From an uncultured Clostridia bacterium (GTDB taxonomy: Bacteria > Bacillota > Clostridia > TANB77 > CAG-508), in contig CAPPGO010000013.1 of assembly GCA_948678575.1 (NCBI GenBank), forward strand, positions 1 through 46,525: a DNA stretch of 46,525 nt. The letters run 5' to 3'. The notes beneath the pieces are model-generated. The model was not told the DNA's origin. It searched no databases and was given only the letters and a program-made list of their open reading frames with translations. Below, in pieces: positions 8,862-17,025 of this stretch (positions are counted from its first letter, which is position 1; the number at the start of each line of letters is the position of its first letter). The position numbers and the translations under genes were made by a program.

Positions 8862-10139
8862 TTATTCAAACCATTCAAATTCCCATTCAAGAATTTTTAC
8901 TGTGTCACCTTCGCAAACACCTTTGTTTCTTAATTCATCTTCTATTCCTAATTTTTTTAGCATTCTTTGTAAGTATGCAAAAGATTCGTTATCTCCAATA
9001 TTTACTCTTGCCATTAATCTTTCAACTGCTGGACCTTCTACTATAAATTCGCCTTCTTTTGGACAGTAAACTGTAAATTCATCTTTATCATCTTGTAAAG
9101 TATATACAACTCTATCTTCTGCATCTACAATTTCTTCTTTTGGAAGAGTTTTTACAACTTTTCCAACATAATCCATAAGTTCATTTACACCATCACCAGT
9201 AACAGCTGAAATTTTGTAAATTTCTATATTATTTTCTTTCGCTTTTTTCTCTAATTTATCAAAAGCTTGTTCATCTTGCAAACTATCTGATTTATTTGCA
9301 ACTATAATTTGTTTTCTGTTTGATAATTTTTCACTATATGTTTTTAATTCTGCATTTACTTTTTCAAAATCGTCTGATGGATTTCTTCCTTCTGTTCCTG
9401 CAACATCTATAACATGAAGCAAAAGTCTAGTTCTTTCAATATGACGCAAGAATTGTGTACCTAAGCCAACGCCTTCACTAGCACCTTCTATAATACCTGG
9501 AATATCTGCCATAACAAAGCTATCCCCAGATTTTGTTTTTACAACTCCTAAATTAGGATCAATTGTTGTAAAATGATAATCTGCAATTTTAGGTCTTGCA
9601 GCAGATACCTTAGAAATAAGAGTTGATTTTCCTACATTAGGAAATCCTACTAAACCAACATCCGCTAACAATTTAAGCTCTAATATAATTTCTTTTTCTT
9701 TTCCTTTTTCACCATCAATAGCAAAATGTGGAGCTTGTCTTGTAGAAGTTGCAAAATGAACATTTCCTTTGCCACCTCTTCCACCTTGTAAAATAAGCTC
9801 TGTTTGACCATCTTCTGATAAATCTGCTATAACTTTTCCAGTTTCACTATCTTTTACAACAGTTCCTTTTGGAACCATTACATACAAATCTGTTCCACTT
9901 TTTCCAAAACAACGATTTCCACTACCATTTTGACCATTTTCAGCTTTAAATCTTTTAGTAAAACGAAAATCTATTAAAGTATTTTCATTAGGATCTACTT
10001 TAAAATAGATATCTCCGCCTTTTCCACCATCTCCGCCATCTGGTCCACCAGCAGCAACATATTTTTCTCTTCTAAAAGTTGCTGCACCATTTCCACCATC
10101 TCCGGATTTAATTATAATTTTTGCATAATCAACAAACAT
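8862..10139 (-). CDS. obgE: GTPase Obg/CgtA
   Basis: The 425-residue protein has the glycine-rich Obg fold at its N-terminus (DGGNGAATFRREKYVAAGGP, with further GG repeats to about residue 155). The GTPase domain follows with P-loop GFPNVGKST, switch II DIPGIIEGA and base-specificity motif NKSD. The C-terminal OCT domain ends in WEFEWFE. Obg assists late 50S assembly and links GTP/ppGpp levels to growth. The gene sits 31 bases after trpS and 12 before the membrane protein, in one operon. Confidence 0.97.
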   Translation of the reverse strand: MFVDYAKIIIKSGDGGNGAATFRREKYVAAGGPDGGDGGKGGDIYFKVDPNENTLIDFRFTKRFKAENGQNGSGNRCFGKSGTDLYVMVPKGTVVKDSETGKVIADLSEDGQTELILQGGRGGKGNVHFATSTRQAPHFAIDGEKGKEKEIILELKLLADVGLVGFPNVGKSTLISKVSAARPKIADYHFTTIDPNLGVVKTKSGDSFVMADIPGIIEGASEGVGLGTQFLRHIERTRLLLHVIDVAGTEGRNPSDDFEKVNAELKTYSEKLSNRKQIIVANKSDSLQDEQAFDKLEKKAKENNIEIYKISAVTGDGVNELMDYVGKVVKTLPKEEIVDAEDRVVYTLQDDKDEFTVYCPKEGEFIVEGPAVERLMARVNIGDNESFAYLQRMLKKLGIEDELRNKGVCEGDTVKILEWEFEWFE

Positions 10140-10170
10140 TTACTTTCCCTCTTCTATTAATATCGTTTAT

Positions 10171-11166
10171 TTAGTCTACTACTAAACCAACCTTTCTATA
10201 AACTTCTTTTAACAACTTATCTGTTTTTTCTATGGCTTTTTTATCTCCTTTTTGATAAATTTCTTTCAATTTTTCAGGATTTTCTAAAAGCTCATTATAT
10301 CTCTTTTGTAATGGTTCTAATCTTTCAACTACTGCTTCTGCAACAGCTGTTTTAAATACGCCATAACCTTGACCATCAAATTCTTTTTCAATTTCTTCCA
10401 TTGATTTATTTTTAATTATTCCATAAATAGACATCAAATTGCTTACGCCAGGTTTTGCTTCTCTATCATATCTTACTTTGTTTTCTGAATCCGTAACTGC
10501 TTTTTTGAATTTCTTTCTAATATCATCTGGTGTATCTGTTAATAAAACTTTGTCTAATTCATTTGTAGCACTTTTACTCATTTTAGCTGTTGGGTCTTGA
10601 AGTCCCATAATTCTTGCTCCAACTTTACCAATATATGCTTCTGGCAATTTAAAAGTTTCTCCATATAAACTATTAAATCTTTCTGCAATATCTCTTGTTA
10701 TTTCTAAGTGTTGCTTTTGATCATCTCCTACTGGAACTAAATCTGCATTATATGCTAATATATCTGCTGCCATCAAAACTGGATATGTAAATAATCCGCT
10801 ATTTATATTATCTGCATGTTTTGCTGCTTTATCCTTAAACTGTGTCATACGATTAAGTTCTCCCATATATGTATAACAATTTAAAACCCATGATAAGCTT
10901 GGATGTGCTGGTATATGTGATTGAATAAATATTGTATTTTTTTCTGGATCTAATCCTGCTGCAATATATAATGCAATTAATGATAATGTGTTTTGTCTTA
11001 ATTCTTCTGGATCTTTTCTTATTGTTAATGTATGTAAATCTGCTATCATATAATAACAATCGTATTTATCTTGCATTTCAACCCAATTGTTTAATGCTCC
11101 TAAATAATTTCCAAGTGTTAAATTTCCTGTGGCTTGAATTCCACTTAATATAATCTTTTTTTCCAT
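10171..11166 (-). CDS. trpS: Tryptophan--tRNA ligase
   Basis: A class I aminoacyl-tRNA synthetase of 331 residues, the normal bacterial length. The HIGH-like signature is TGNLTLGNYLGAL near the N-terminus and the KMSKS loop is AKMSKSATN. GDDQKQHLE, typical of TrpRS, is also present. GAAGGAG precedes the ATG at 11166. It has an extended -10 promoter and a ~120-nt leader holding a short ORF with a Trp codon. No T-box is visible, which is unusual for a Bacillota trpS. Confidence 0.97.
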   Translation of the reverse strand: MEKKIILSGIQATGNLTLGNYLGALNNWVEMQDKYDCYYMIADLHTLTIRKDPEELRQNTLSLIALYIAAGLDPEKNTIFIQSHIPAHPSLSWVLNCYTYMGELNRMTQFKDKAAKHADNINSGLFTYPVLMAADILAYNADLVPVGDDQKQHLEITRDIAERFNSLYGETFKLPEAYIGKVGARIMGLQDPTAKMSKSATNELDKVLLTDTPDDIRKKFKKAVTDSENKVRYDREAKPGVSNLMSIYGIIKNKSMEEIEKEFDGQGYGVFKTAVAEAVVERLEPLQKRYNELLENPEKLKEIYQKGDKKAIEKTDKLLKEVYRKVGLVVD

Positions 11167-11204
11167 AATAATTCTCCTTCAAATTTTTATTTTTATTATT
11201 TATA

Positions 11205-11258
11205 TTAAGCTTGCCATCGTTTCATTCTATATACTGCTTTAAATGTACTTATTTTCAT
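11205..11258 (-). CDS. Candidate 17-residue leader peptide of trpS
   Basis: The ORF MKISTFKAVYRMKRWQA lies in the trpS 5' leader, 38 bases before the trpS start. It has a good ribosome-binding site (GAAGG, seven bases from ATG) and one Trp codon three codons before the stop. Stalling at that Trp codon, or on the nascent chain, could regulate trpS. No obvious terminator was found between it and trpS, so a mechanism is not visible. Chance occurrence is possible. Confidence 0.4.
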   Translation of the reverse strand: MKISTFKAVYRMKRWQA

Positions 11259-11294
11259 ATTTTTTCCTTCTTTGTTAAATAAATTTACCTAGCA

Positions 11295-11323
11295 ATTATA
11301 CCATATTTTCAATTTAAAGACAA
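11295..11323 (-). promoter_or_regulatory. Promoter of trpS operon
   Basis: Minus strand: TTGTCT (11318-11323), 17-base spacer, TATAAT (11295-11300) with extended -10 TGG before it. Confidence 0.65.
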
Positions 11324-11331
11324 CCTTAAAT

Positions 11332-11360
11332 TTGAAAAATTATGTAAAGTATGCTATAAT
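11332..11360 (+). promoter_or_regulatory. Promoter of the orphan gene, back-to-back with the trpS promoter
   Basis: Plus strand: TTGAAA (11332-11337), 17-base spacer, TATAAT (11355-11360) with extended -10 TGC. The -35 hexamer lies only eight bases from the trpS -35 hexamer, so the two promoters may compete for polymerase. Confidence 0.7.
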
Positions 11361-11444
11361 AGTAATGTTATACATTTTTAGTAACTACTGTCGTGGGGCT
11401 AACCCACAGTGATACCTATTTTATCAGAAAGGAGCGTGACAATA

Positions 11445-12161
11445 GTGTATCAAGAAAACAAAGAATTTACAGTATATACGATTCGGAGGAAAAACAACTG
11501 GAATGTAAAAAATTCTAAGTGGAATCGTAAGCAGGGCACAAAAAGTCGGTATGCAACTTTTGTACAGAAATGCAAGGAGGAAAAAGAGCTTGAAGAAAAA
11601 GCTCAAATATATTTGGAATCAATTCTCCCGATATTACAAGATACACAAGCAAAGCTTGTAGAACTTGGTAATCCGCCTTCGTACAAGCACACAAAAGAAA
11701 ATATTCTCTATTGTGTACAACTTTTTTCAATTGCTTCGGAATGTCAGGATAAGCTTGATTCTGAACTGAAAACAGTGCCTTATGCTATGAAAGATGTCGC
11801 CAAAGCCTTCAATAACGATTTGTTTTATAGTGGCAGACACAGCATTGATGAATATCGTAATGACAGAGTTTATGGAAAAGTTCCCTATTGGAATACTACC
11901 GATAAAGGTGAAGCGATAACAATCGATAATATCTACTTCGGACCTGAGCTTGGACTTACGAGAAAACCTGCCTCTTATTGGTTAAAATTATCAAAAAAGA
12001 AACGGGTTTACTTAGAAGAACAAACAACCTATGCAAAGGGAATGATTTCCAAAACCACTACTGCTTGGATAACCGATGCACTTGTAAAAGTTGGCATACA
12101 TCACTTTATACGAGCTGCATATGAGGCTCTTACCACAGAATTGGATGCTTTGTTGGGATAA
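11445..12161 (+). CDS. Hypothetical protein, orphan
   Basis: I do not recognise this soluble protein of about 238 residues. GTG at 11445 is chosen because AAAGGAG lies ten bases upstream; an in-frame GTG at 11409 lacks a ribosome-binding site. The N-terminus is basic (RRKNNWNVKNSKWNRKQGTK), a Glu/Lys-rich helical stretch follows, and the C-terminal half has conserved-looking NDRVYGKVPYW and YFGPELGLTRKPASYW. No signal peptide, membrane segment or cysteine cluster is seen. Codon use and GC are higher than in neighbours and it is a single-gene unit with its own strong promoter and terminator, which suggests transfer. The basic N-terminus might bind nucleic acid, but that is only a guess. Confidence 0.75.
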   Translation: MYQENKEFTVYTIRRKNNWNVKNSKWNRKQGTKSRYATFVQKCKEEKELEEKAQIYLESILPILQDTQAKLVELGNPPSYKHTKENILYCVQLFSIASECQDKLDSELKTVPYAMKDVAKAFNNDLFYSGRHSIDEYRNDRVYGKVPYWNTTDKGEAITIDNIYFGPELGLTRKPASYWLKLSKKKRVYLEEQTTYAKGMISKTTTAWITDALVKVGIHHFIRAAYEALTTELDALLG

Positions 12162-12193
12162 TACCACAGAAATGAAGTTTATTTGTTTTCAAA

Positions 12194-12240
12194 AAACAGA
12201 CTCGGAAGCGTTAGCTACCGAGCCTGTTTGCATTTTTATT
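12194..12240 (+). terminator. Bidirectional terminator between the orphan gene and the U32 gene
   Basis: AAACAGaCTCGG pairs with CCGAGcCTGTTT. T-rich tails occur on both sides (TTTGCATTTTT on plus; TTTTTT on minus), so it ends both convergent genes. Confidence 0.85.
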
Positions 12241-13468
12241 TCTTTCTTCTTATAATCCAATCTTTTTCTACTTTACATGGAATTTTTAAAATTACTTTTT
12301 GTTCTGCTTTTCCTGGATTTACAGTATCTATTTCTTCTCCTGTTTCATCATTCCATAATTGATTAATATTAAATACAACTGGTTCAATTTGACCAGGAAC
12401 AATAAGTTCCAAAGTATCTCCAATACTTAATTTATTTCTAATTTCAATTAAAACTTTATTATCTGCTAAACTTTCTATAACCTTTCCACCAAATTCATAA
12501 AAACTATTATATTGTCTTCCTGAATAATCTTGAAAGTCTTTATTATTTCTATCATTAAAGTAAAAAGTTGTTAAACCTCTTGTTTTTGTTTTTTCTAATT
12601 CTACTAAATATTTTCCTGGATTATATCCTTCTGGATTTTTAATATAATCATCAATTGCATTTCTATAAGCATTAATTACCGTTGCAAGATAGTATTCTGT
12701 TTTTAATCTTCCTTCTATTTTTAAACTATCTATTTCCATATCTACAATTTCTGGAATTTCAGCAATTAAGCATAAATCTTTTGAAGAAAATATATATGTT
12801 CCTTTATCATCTGTTTCAACTGGCATTAAGTTTCCTGGATTATTTGTTTCTTCAACATAAACATTATATGCCCATCTACAACTTTGTGCACAATCTCCCA
12901 AATTTCCACTTCTTCCAGCTAAAAATTCACTTAAAAAGCATCTGCCAGAATATCCAAAACATAAAGCACCATGTCCAAATATTTCTATGCTCAAATCTTC
13001 TGGTTTATTTTTCATAATCTCTTTTAACTGTTCTTTGTTTAATTCTCTACCAAGTACAATTCTTTTTGCTCCATTTTTATACCAGAAATTACAAGCATGC
13101 CAGCTAACTGTATTAGCTTGTGTACTAATATGGATTTCAACATCAGGAGCTACTTCCTTTACAGCATCTACAACTCCACCATCAGATATAATAATACCAT
13201 CTACTCTTAAATCATTTAATACTTTTGCTTGTGTTTTTATTTCTTCATAAGATTCATCCCAAGCATATATATTTATAGCCGCATAAACTTTTTTTCCTAA
13301 ACTATGTGCATATTCTACGGTTTTAAATAAATCATAATCATCAACTTCTGATCTAGAACGGAGCGATAATTTTGGCGTTCCACAATATACAGCATCAGCT
13401 CCATACATAAAAGCAATTTTTGCCTTTTCAAATGAACCAGCTGGTGCTAATAATTCTACTTTTTTCAT
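12236..13468 (-). CDS. U32 peptidase-family protein, probable tRNA hydroxylation/RNA-modification protein
   Basis: The 410-residue protein begins MKKVELLAPAGSFEKAKIAF, typical of the U32 family TIM-barrel. The U32 signature FGHGALCFGYSGRC and the following GDCAQSCRW give four conserved cysteines able to hold an iron-sulphur cluster. Family members TrhP (tRNA 5-hydroxyuridine) and RlhA (23S rRNA) are RNA hydroxylases that use prephenate; most U32 proteins are no longer thought to be proteases. Bacillota often have two adjacent paralogues (YrrN/YrrO), but only one is here. AGGAG precedes ATG at 13468. TrhP-type function is likely but paralogue identity is not certain. Confidence 0.85.
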   Translation of the reverse strand: MKKVELLAPAGSFEKAKIAFMYGADAVYCGTPKLSLRSRSEVDDYDLFKTVEYAHSLGKKVYAAINIYAWDESYEEIKTQAKVLNDLRVDGIIISDGGVVDAVKEVAPDVEIHISTQANTVSWHACNFWYKNGAKRIVLGRELNKEQLKEIMKNKPEDLSIEIFGHGALCFGYSGRCFLSEFLAGRSGNLGDCAQSCRWAYNVYVEETNNPGNLMPVETDDKGTYIFSSKDLCLIAEIPEIVDMEIDSLKIEGRLKTEYYLATVINAYRNAIDDYIKNPEGYNPGKYLVELEKTKTRGLTTFYFNDRNNKDFQDYSGRQYNSFYEFGGKVIESLADNKVLIEIRNKLSIGDTLELIVPGQIEPVVFNINQLWNDETGEEIDTVNPGKAEQKVILKIPCKVEKDWIIRRKK

Positions 13469-13499
13469 ATAAAATCTCCTACTTCAAATTTACTAATAT

Positions 13500-13528
13500 A
13501 TTATAACAAAAAATATCTTTAACTTCAA
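13500..13528 (-). promoter_or_regulatory. Promoter of the U32 gene
   Basis: Minus strand: TTGAAG (13523-13528), 17-base spacer, TATAAT (13500-13505) with extended -10 TGT. Confidence 0.65.
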
Positions 13529-13559
13529 TATTTTATAAAACTTTGTCAGATATTCTGAT

Positions 13560-13588
13560 TTGCTTTTTTTCTCTAAATATGATATAAT
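13560..13588 (+). promoter_or_regulatory. Promoter of the RelA/SpoT-like gene
   Basis: Plus strand: TTGCTT (13560-13565), 17-base spacer, TATAAT (13583-13588). It is divergent from the U32 promoter. Confidence 0.55.
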
Positions 13589-13613
13589 ATCATACAGTAT
13601 AAAAGGAGATTTT

Positions 13614-15320
13614 ATGGAAAATTTTAGTCTTACTTTGCCAAATGGTTTTCTATTCGATATTACCAATATTGCTGGTTCTAGTAATGAAGTATGCATAAAA
13701 ACAATTAAACATTACTATTCTTTTATAGAACATCCAAATCCAATAGTTCAACAAATTGCAAAAGCTATGGTTGGAAATCTACATGAATATTATAATGTAT
13801 CTTATCCTGGTACTTCTCAATTTCAACTCGCTCTACCTCATTTGTCAGATGTTGCAAACTTTATGGATTCTAAAAATTCACCTAATATGGACATTCAATC
13901 AACTGCCCGTATTAAGTCTTTTTATAGTGCCTATGAAAAACTATTGTCTTCATGTGCTAATAGCTTAGAACATGATAGACCTATTCCAACACATGGATTT
14001 GCAAAAGATTTAATTGCAACTCGTGATATCTTATATCCTCGTTATCAATTTAGAAATGATCCACAAGCCTTTTATAAATGTACATATTCTACAATATTAG
14101 ATTTTATGGAATATATAGAACAATTAAGTCAACAAGATCCTCAATATGGCTTTGAACCAGTTTCTCATCAAAAACAACAAGAACTTATGAAACCAAAAAA
14201 ATATAATTTTCCAGAAGACGAAATTATTCATGTACCAGATAAAGATTTTCTTGCTTATGCTCTTGAATTAAAAGGTATCCCAAATATTTATAGAGATTTA
14301 GCAACTATATCTACCAAATTAGATCCAGAAATTATAATAAGAGATATTCAAAAAATACAATCTGGACAAATAGATAATATATATGATTTACCGATAATGC
14401 AAGTATTGCAAAATGAAGTAAAAAAAGATAGTCTTACAGAATTTAGAAATCTTTTAGAGCAAGAATTTTTGGATAACATTCCTGCCAATAGCACTATGCT
14501 TAAAGATTATAAAGCAGAAAATCTTGACGATTTTTTATATCTATATAAACTAACTTTAAAACCACAATATAAAGATTATTTAGCTATAATTTCACATATA
14601 GATTCTGCTTTCAAAGAGGGTAATTATCCAACTTATTTAGCTGAAAGCTTAATAGGTGGTAATGTTACTCAACAAGCAATAGATAATAAATTTGAAATAA
14701 TTAATTCGAAACAAAATCAAAAACGAGAACAAATATTAGCAGATATACAATCTCTTGATTTAAATGATTTTGACAAAAATTTAGCTACTGCTAAAAAGCT
14801 TCAATATTTTGCTAGTTGTTCAAAGGATTATATGAAAAATCCAAAAGAAGCAGGATATCAATCTTTTCATGTTGTTGTAAGAACACCTTTCGGTAGATAT
14901 GAAAAACAATTTAGAACACAAGAACAACATTACTTTGCAGAATATGGACATGCTAGTCATAGTAATAGTTACAAACCTTACGAAAAAGAAAATTTCCACA
15001 GATTAAAAGTTTGCACTCCACTTATGCCTAAACGAAATGAAGAAAAAGACATTATCCTCCCTATTCAATTAGAACCAGTTAGTCTAGAAGAAGCTATCAA
15101 AGAATATTATCATAAAGATTTTTCATTCTTTTCTGGTGGATTATCTATGCAAGAGTTTCAAAAAGAACATCCAGATGACTTTGATGATGCTATGCTTCAT
15201 TTAAGTCAACCTAATGAAAAATTAATGGAAAGAGTTTCAACAGGATTTTCTTTCTTGAAAAAAATTAAAAATATAATAATACCTAAATCTAATGATTATA
15301 ATCCTTTCGATAATAGATAA
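13614..15320 (+). CDS. Long protein with a RelA/SpoT synthetase-like segment, function unknown
   Basis: ATG at 13614 is chosen because AAGGAGA lies four bases upstream, giving 568 residues. Residues about 403-450 read KDYMKNPKEAGYQSFHVVV, then YEKQFRTQEQHYFAEYGHAS. This matches the end of (p)ppGpp synthetase domains, whose pattern is kDYI..PK..GYqSlH..v followed by EiQiRT..mh..AE.gHa. The upstream half of a synthetase, with the Arg/Lys ATP-binding patch and the catalytic Asp of D-x-x-G-x-R, is not recognisable. The preceding 400 residues are charged, mostly helical, and unlike RSH hydrolase or TGS domains; no HD motif is seen. So it is either a divergent synthetase, an inactive relative, or a tRNA/nucleotide-binding protein. 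It is monocistronic with its own promoter and terminator, divergent from the U32 gene. Confidence 0.7.
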   Translation: MENFSLTLPNGFLFDITNIAGSSNEVCIKTIKHYYSFIEHPNPIVQQIAKAMVGNLHEYYNVSYPGTSQFQLALPHLSDVANFMDSKNSPNMDIQSTARIKSFYSAYEKLLSSCANSLEHDRPIPTHGFAKDLIATRDILYPRYQFRNDPQAFYKCTYSTILDFMEYIEQLSQQDPQYGFEPVSHQKQQELMKPKKYNFPEDEIIHVPDKDFLAYALELKGIPNIYRDLATISTKLDPEIIIRDIQKIQSGQIDNIYDLPIMQVLQNEVKKDSLTEFRNLLEQEFLDNIPANSTMLKDYKAENLDDFLYLYKLTLKPQYKDYLAIISHIDSAFKEGNYPTYLAESLIGGNVTQQAIDNKFEIINSKQNQKREQILADIQSLDLNDFDKNLATAKKLQYFASCSKDYMKNPKEAGYQSFHVVVRTPFGRYEKQFRTQEQHYFAEYGHASHSNSYKPYEKENFHRLKVCTPLMPKRNEEKDIILPIQLEPVSLEEAIKEYYHKDFSFFSGGLSMQEFQKEHPDDFDDAMLHLSQPNEKLMERVSTGFSFLKKIKNIIIPKSNDYNPFDNR

Positions 15321-15322
15321 TA

Positions 15323-15352
15323 GCCCCTTTAACTAAGGGGCCATATTTTTTT
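15323..15352 (+). terminator. Terminator of the RelA/SpoT-like gene
   Basis: GCCCCTT pairs with AAGGGGC and is followed after four bases by seven Ts. It overlaps the stop codon of the convergent small gene. Confidence 0.85.
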
Positions 15353-15668
15353 CTAAATATTCTATTCCTTCTTTTCTATCTAAAACTTTTATATTTATTC
15401 CCTCTTCTGAAAGTTTTTGTACTATATTAAAAGTTTCGTCTTTTGAATCTAAATCAATTACAACTAAATTATTATAAAAATTTTTTGAAAAATTTAATTG
15501 CCTTATGTAATTTTCAATACCCTCTTCTGCATCTTTAACAGTTAATATAAGTTTTGTATTGTTTTTAATTTTTTTGTATGATACTTCATCAATTATGTCA
15601 TTTATAATACTTAATAAACCATAAATACATAAAATCCAGGCAACAACTTCTACAATAAAACCTAACAT
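15333..15668 (-). CDS. Small membrane-anchored protein with a GT2-like nucleotide-fold segment
   Basis: About 111 residues from ATG 15668, chosen because AGAGAGG is eight bases upstream (an in-frame GTG lies three codons earlier). One hydrophobic helix (residues 3-27) is followed by a cytosolic part with LILTVKDAEEGIENYIRQ and NLVVIDLDSKDETFNIVQKL. This looks like the first strands of a GT-A/GT2 glycosyltransferase fold with a D-x-D-like motif, but it is far too short to be a full enzyme. Small proteins of this type are found in Clostridia without known role. It follows the MFS genes by 63 bases and may be read from that operon. Confidence 0.6.
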   Translation of the reverse strand: MLGFIVEVVAWILCIYGLLSIINDIIDEVSYKKIKNNTKLILTVKDAEEGIENYIRQLNFSKNFYNNLVVIDLDSKDETFNIVQKLSEEGINIKVLDRKEGIEYLEKNMAP

Positions 15669-15731
15669 ATATATCACCTCTCTTATATGTTATATTTTAT
15701 GTAAAATTTTGTAATTTGTTACCACATTATG

Positions 15732-17015
15732 TTATTTAGAAAATTCTATATCTTTTTTAGAATATTCATTTGGTTTAAGCCCAAATCGTGTTCTCATATA
15801 ATCTAATGATAAAATAATTGCAATGAGTCCAATTAAACCAACTAATAAAAATGCATTTTGAACAGATACTACCTTTATTAATTGTCCACCTAACAAAGAT
15901 GCTATGGCTGCTGCCATACAACCTATAAATTCATAAGTAAATGTAATTTTGCTTCGTATTTTTTCATTAGTAAAGTTTTTTAAATACTTCCAACCTAATA
16001 TATACCAAACTGCCGAAGTTGTTTTTAATACTACGTATAAAATTAATATTGTAGGTACAATAAAAGGACTTCCTGTTCTTTGAGAAATTAAACCTATTCC
16101 AACCACTGCCAAAACATAAAATAATGATATAAATGTTAATGTTCTATTTTTAAATTTCTTTTCAATTGTTTCTCTCATAGAAACTGCACCTGCTGCTATA
16201 AAAGTAAGGACTGCAAAAATTATAGAAAATTGTTCCTCTGGTATTCCTATATTTACTAATAAATCACTTCTATATACATCAACAACTCTAATTAATCCAT
16301 AAAATATTATTCTGAAATATAAAAATGATCTCATTCTGTTAGATTTAAAAATAAATCTGCATGTATCTTTCAAATCTCTTCCATATTCTTTAAATGTTTC
16401 TACAACATTTTTCTTCTTTTTTTGTTTAACCTCATATATATCTGAAAAACCACAAGACAACAATGTAGAAATTATTAAACAAGTTAAGCAAACATAAATT
16501 GGTAAATAATTATTTATTACAAACAAATATCCCGCAATTAATCCAGCTGTACCATCTAAAATATAGTACATACTCCCACCTTTTGAATCCAGTTTAGAAT
16601 ACAAACCATCTCCACCTCTTGTTGCCACTGAATCGTATAACAAATCTCCTTCTGATAATGCTTTTATTGCATATCCCAAAGCACATAACAAATTAGCTAG
16701 CATTAAAAATCCAAGATTAGGTGCCCATATCAAAACTAACATATGTAAAACTAATATGGAATTCCCCAAAACCATACTTCGTTTTCTTCCTAAAAAATCA
16801 CATATTGTAACTGATGGTATTTGAACTAGCATTTTAGATATCATGTAAAACGCACTTAAAAGTAATACATCTGAAACATCTATTTTTTTAGTTATTGTTA
16901 AAAATAAAAACTCTATTGAATAATAACATAATAAATCCCAAGAAAACATTTTATAAATTGGATATAATTTAGCATTTTTTCTTCTTATTTTTTTCCTATT
17001 TGAAGCCCTTCCCAT
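15732..17015 (-). CDS. MFS-type transporter (paralogue 3 of the transporter operon)
   Basis: A 427-residue polytopic protein with about twelve membrane helices. Start 17015 is chosen because AAGGAG lies six bases before MGRASNRKK; longer in-frame starts run into the previous gene. The loop between helices 2 and 3 has DFLGRKRSMVLG, the MFS motif A. It is strongly similar throughout to the neighbour at 17026-18315, including SVATRGGDGLYSK, YYILDG and LDYMRTRFGLKP, so the pair arose by tandem duplication. Substrate is unknown; the ABC exporter upstream points to drug, peptide or metabolite export. Confidence 0.85.
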   Translation of the reverse strand: MGRASNRKKIRRKNAKLYPIYKMFSWDLLCYYSIEFLFLTITKKIDVSDVLLLSAFYMISKMLVQIPSVTICDFLGRKRSMVLGNSILVLHMLVLIWAPNLGFLMLANLLCALGYAIKALSEGDLLYDSVATRGGDGLYSKLDSKGGSMYYILDGTAGLIAGYLFVINNYLPIYVCLTCLIISTLLSCGFSDIYEVKQKKKKNVVETFKEYGRDLKDTCRFIFKSNRMRSFLYFRIIFYGLIRVVDVYRSDLLVNIGIPEEQFSIIFAVLTFIAAGAVSMRETIEKKFKNRTLTFISLFYVLAVVGIGLISQRTGSPFIVPTILILYVVLKTTSAVWYILGWKYLKNFTNEKIRSKITFTYEFIGCMAAAIASLLGGQLIKVVSVQNAFLLVGLIGLIAIILSLDYMRTRFGLKPNEYSKKDIEFSK

Positions 17016-17025
17016 AATTTTCTCC

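Noticed and set aside
11167..11290. T-box upstream of trpS
   Set aside because: No AGGGTGG-type T-box, no antiterminator or terminator pair in the leader.
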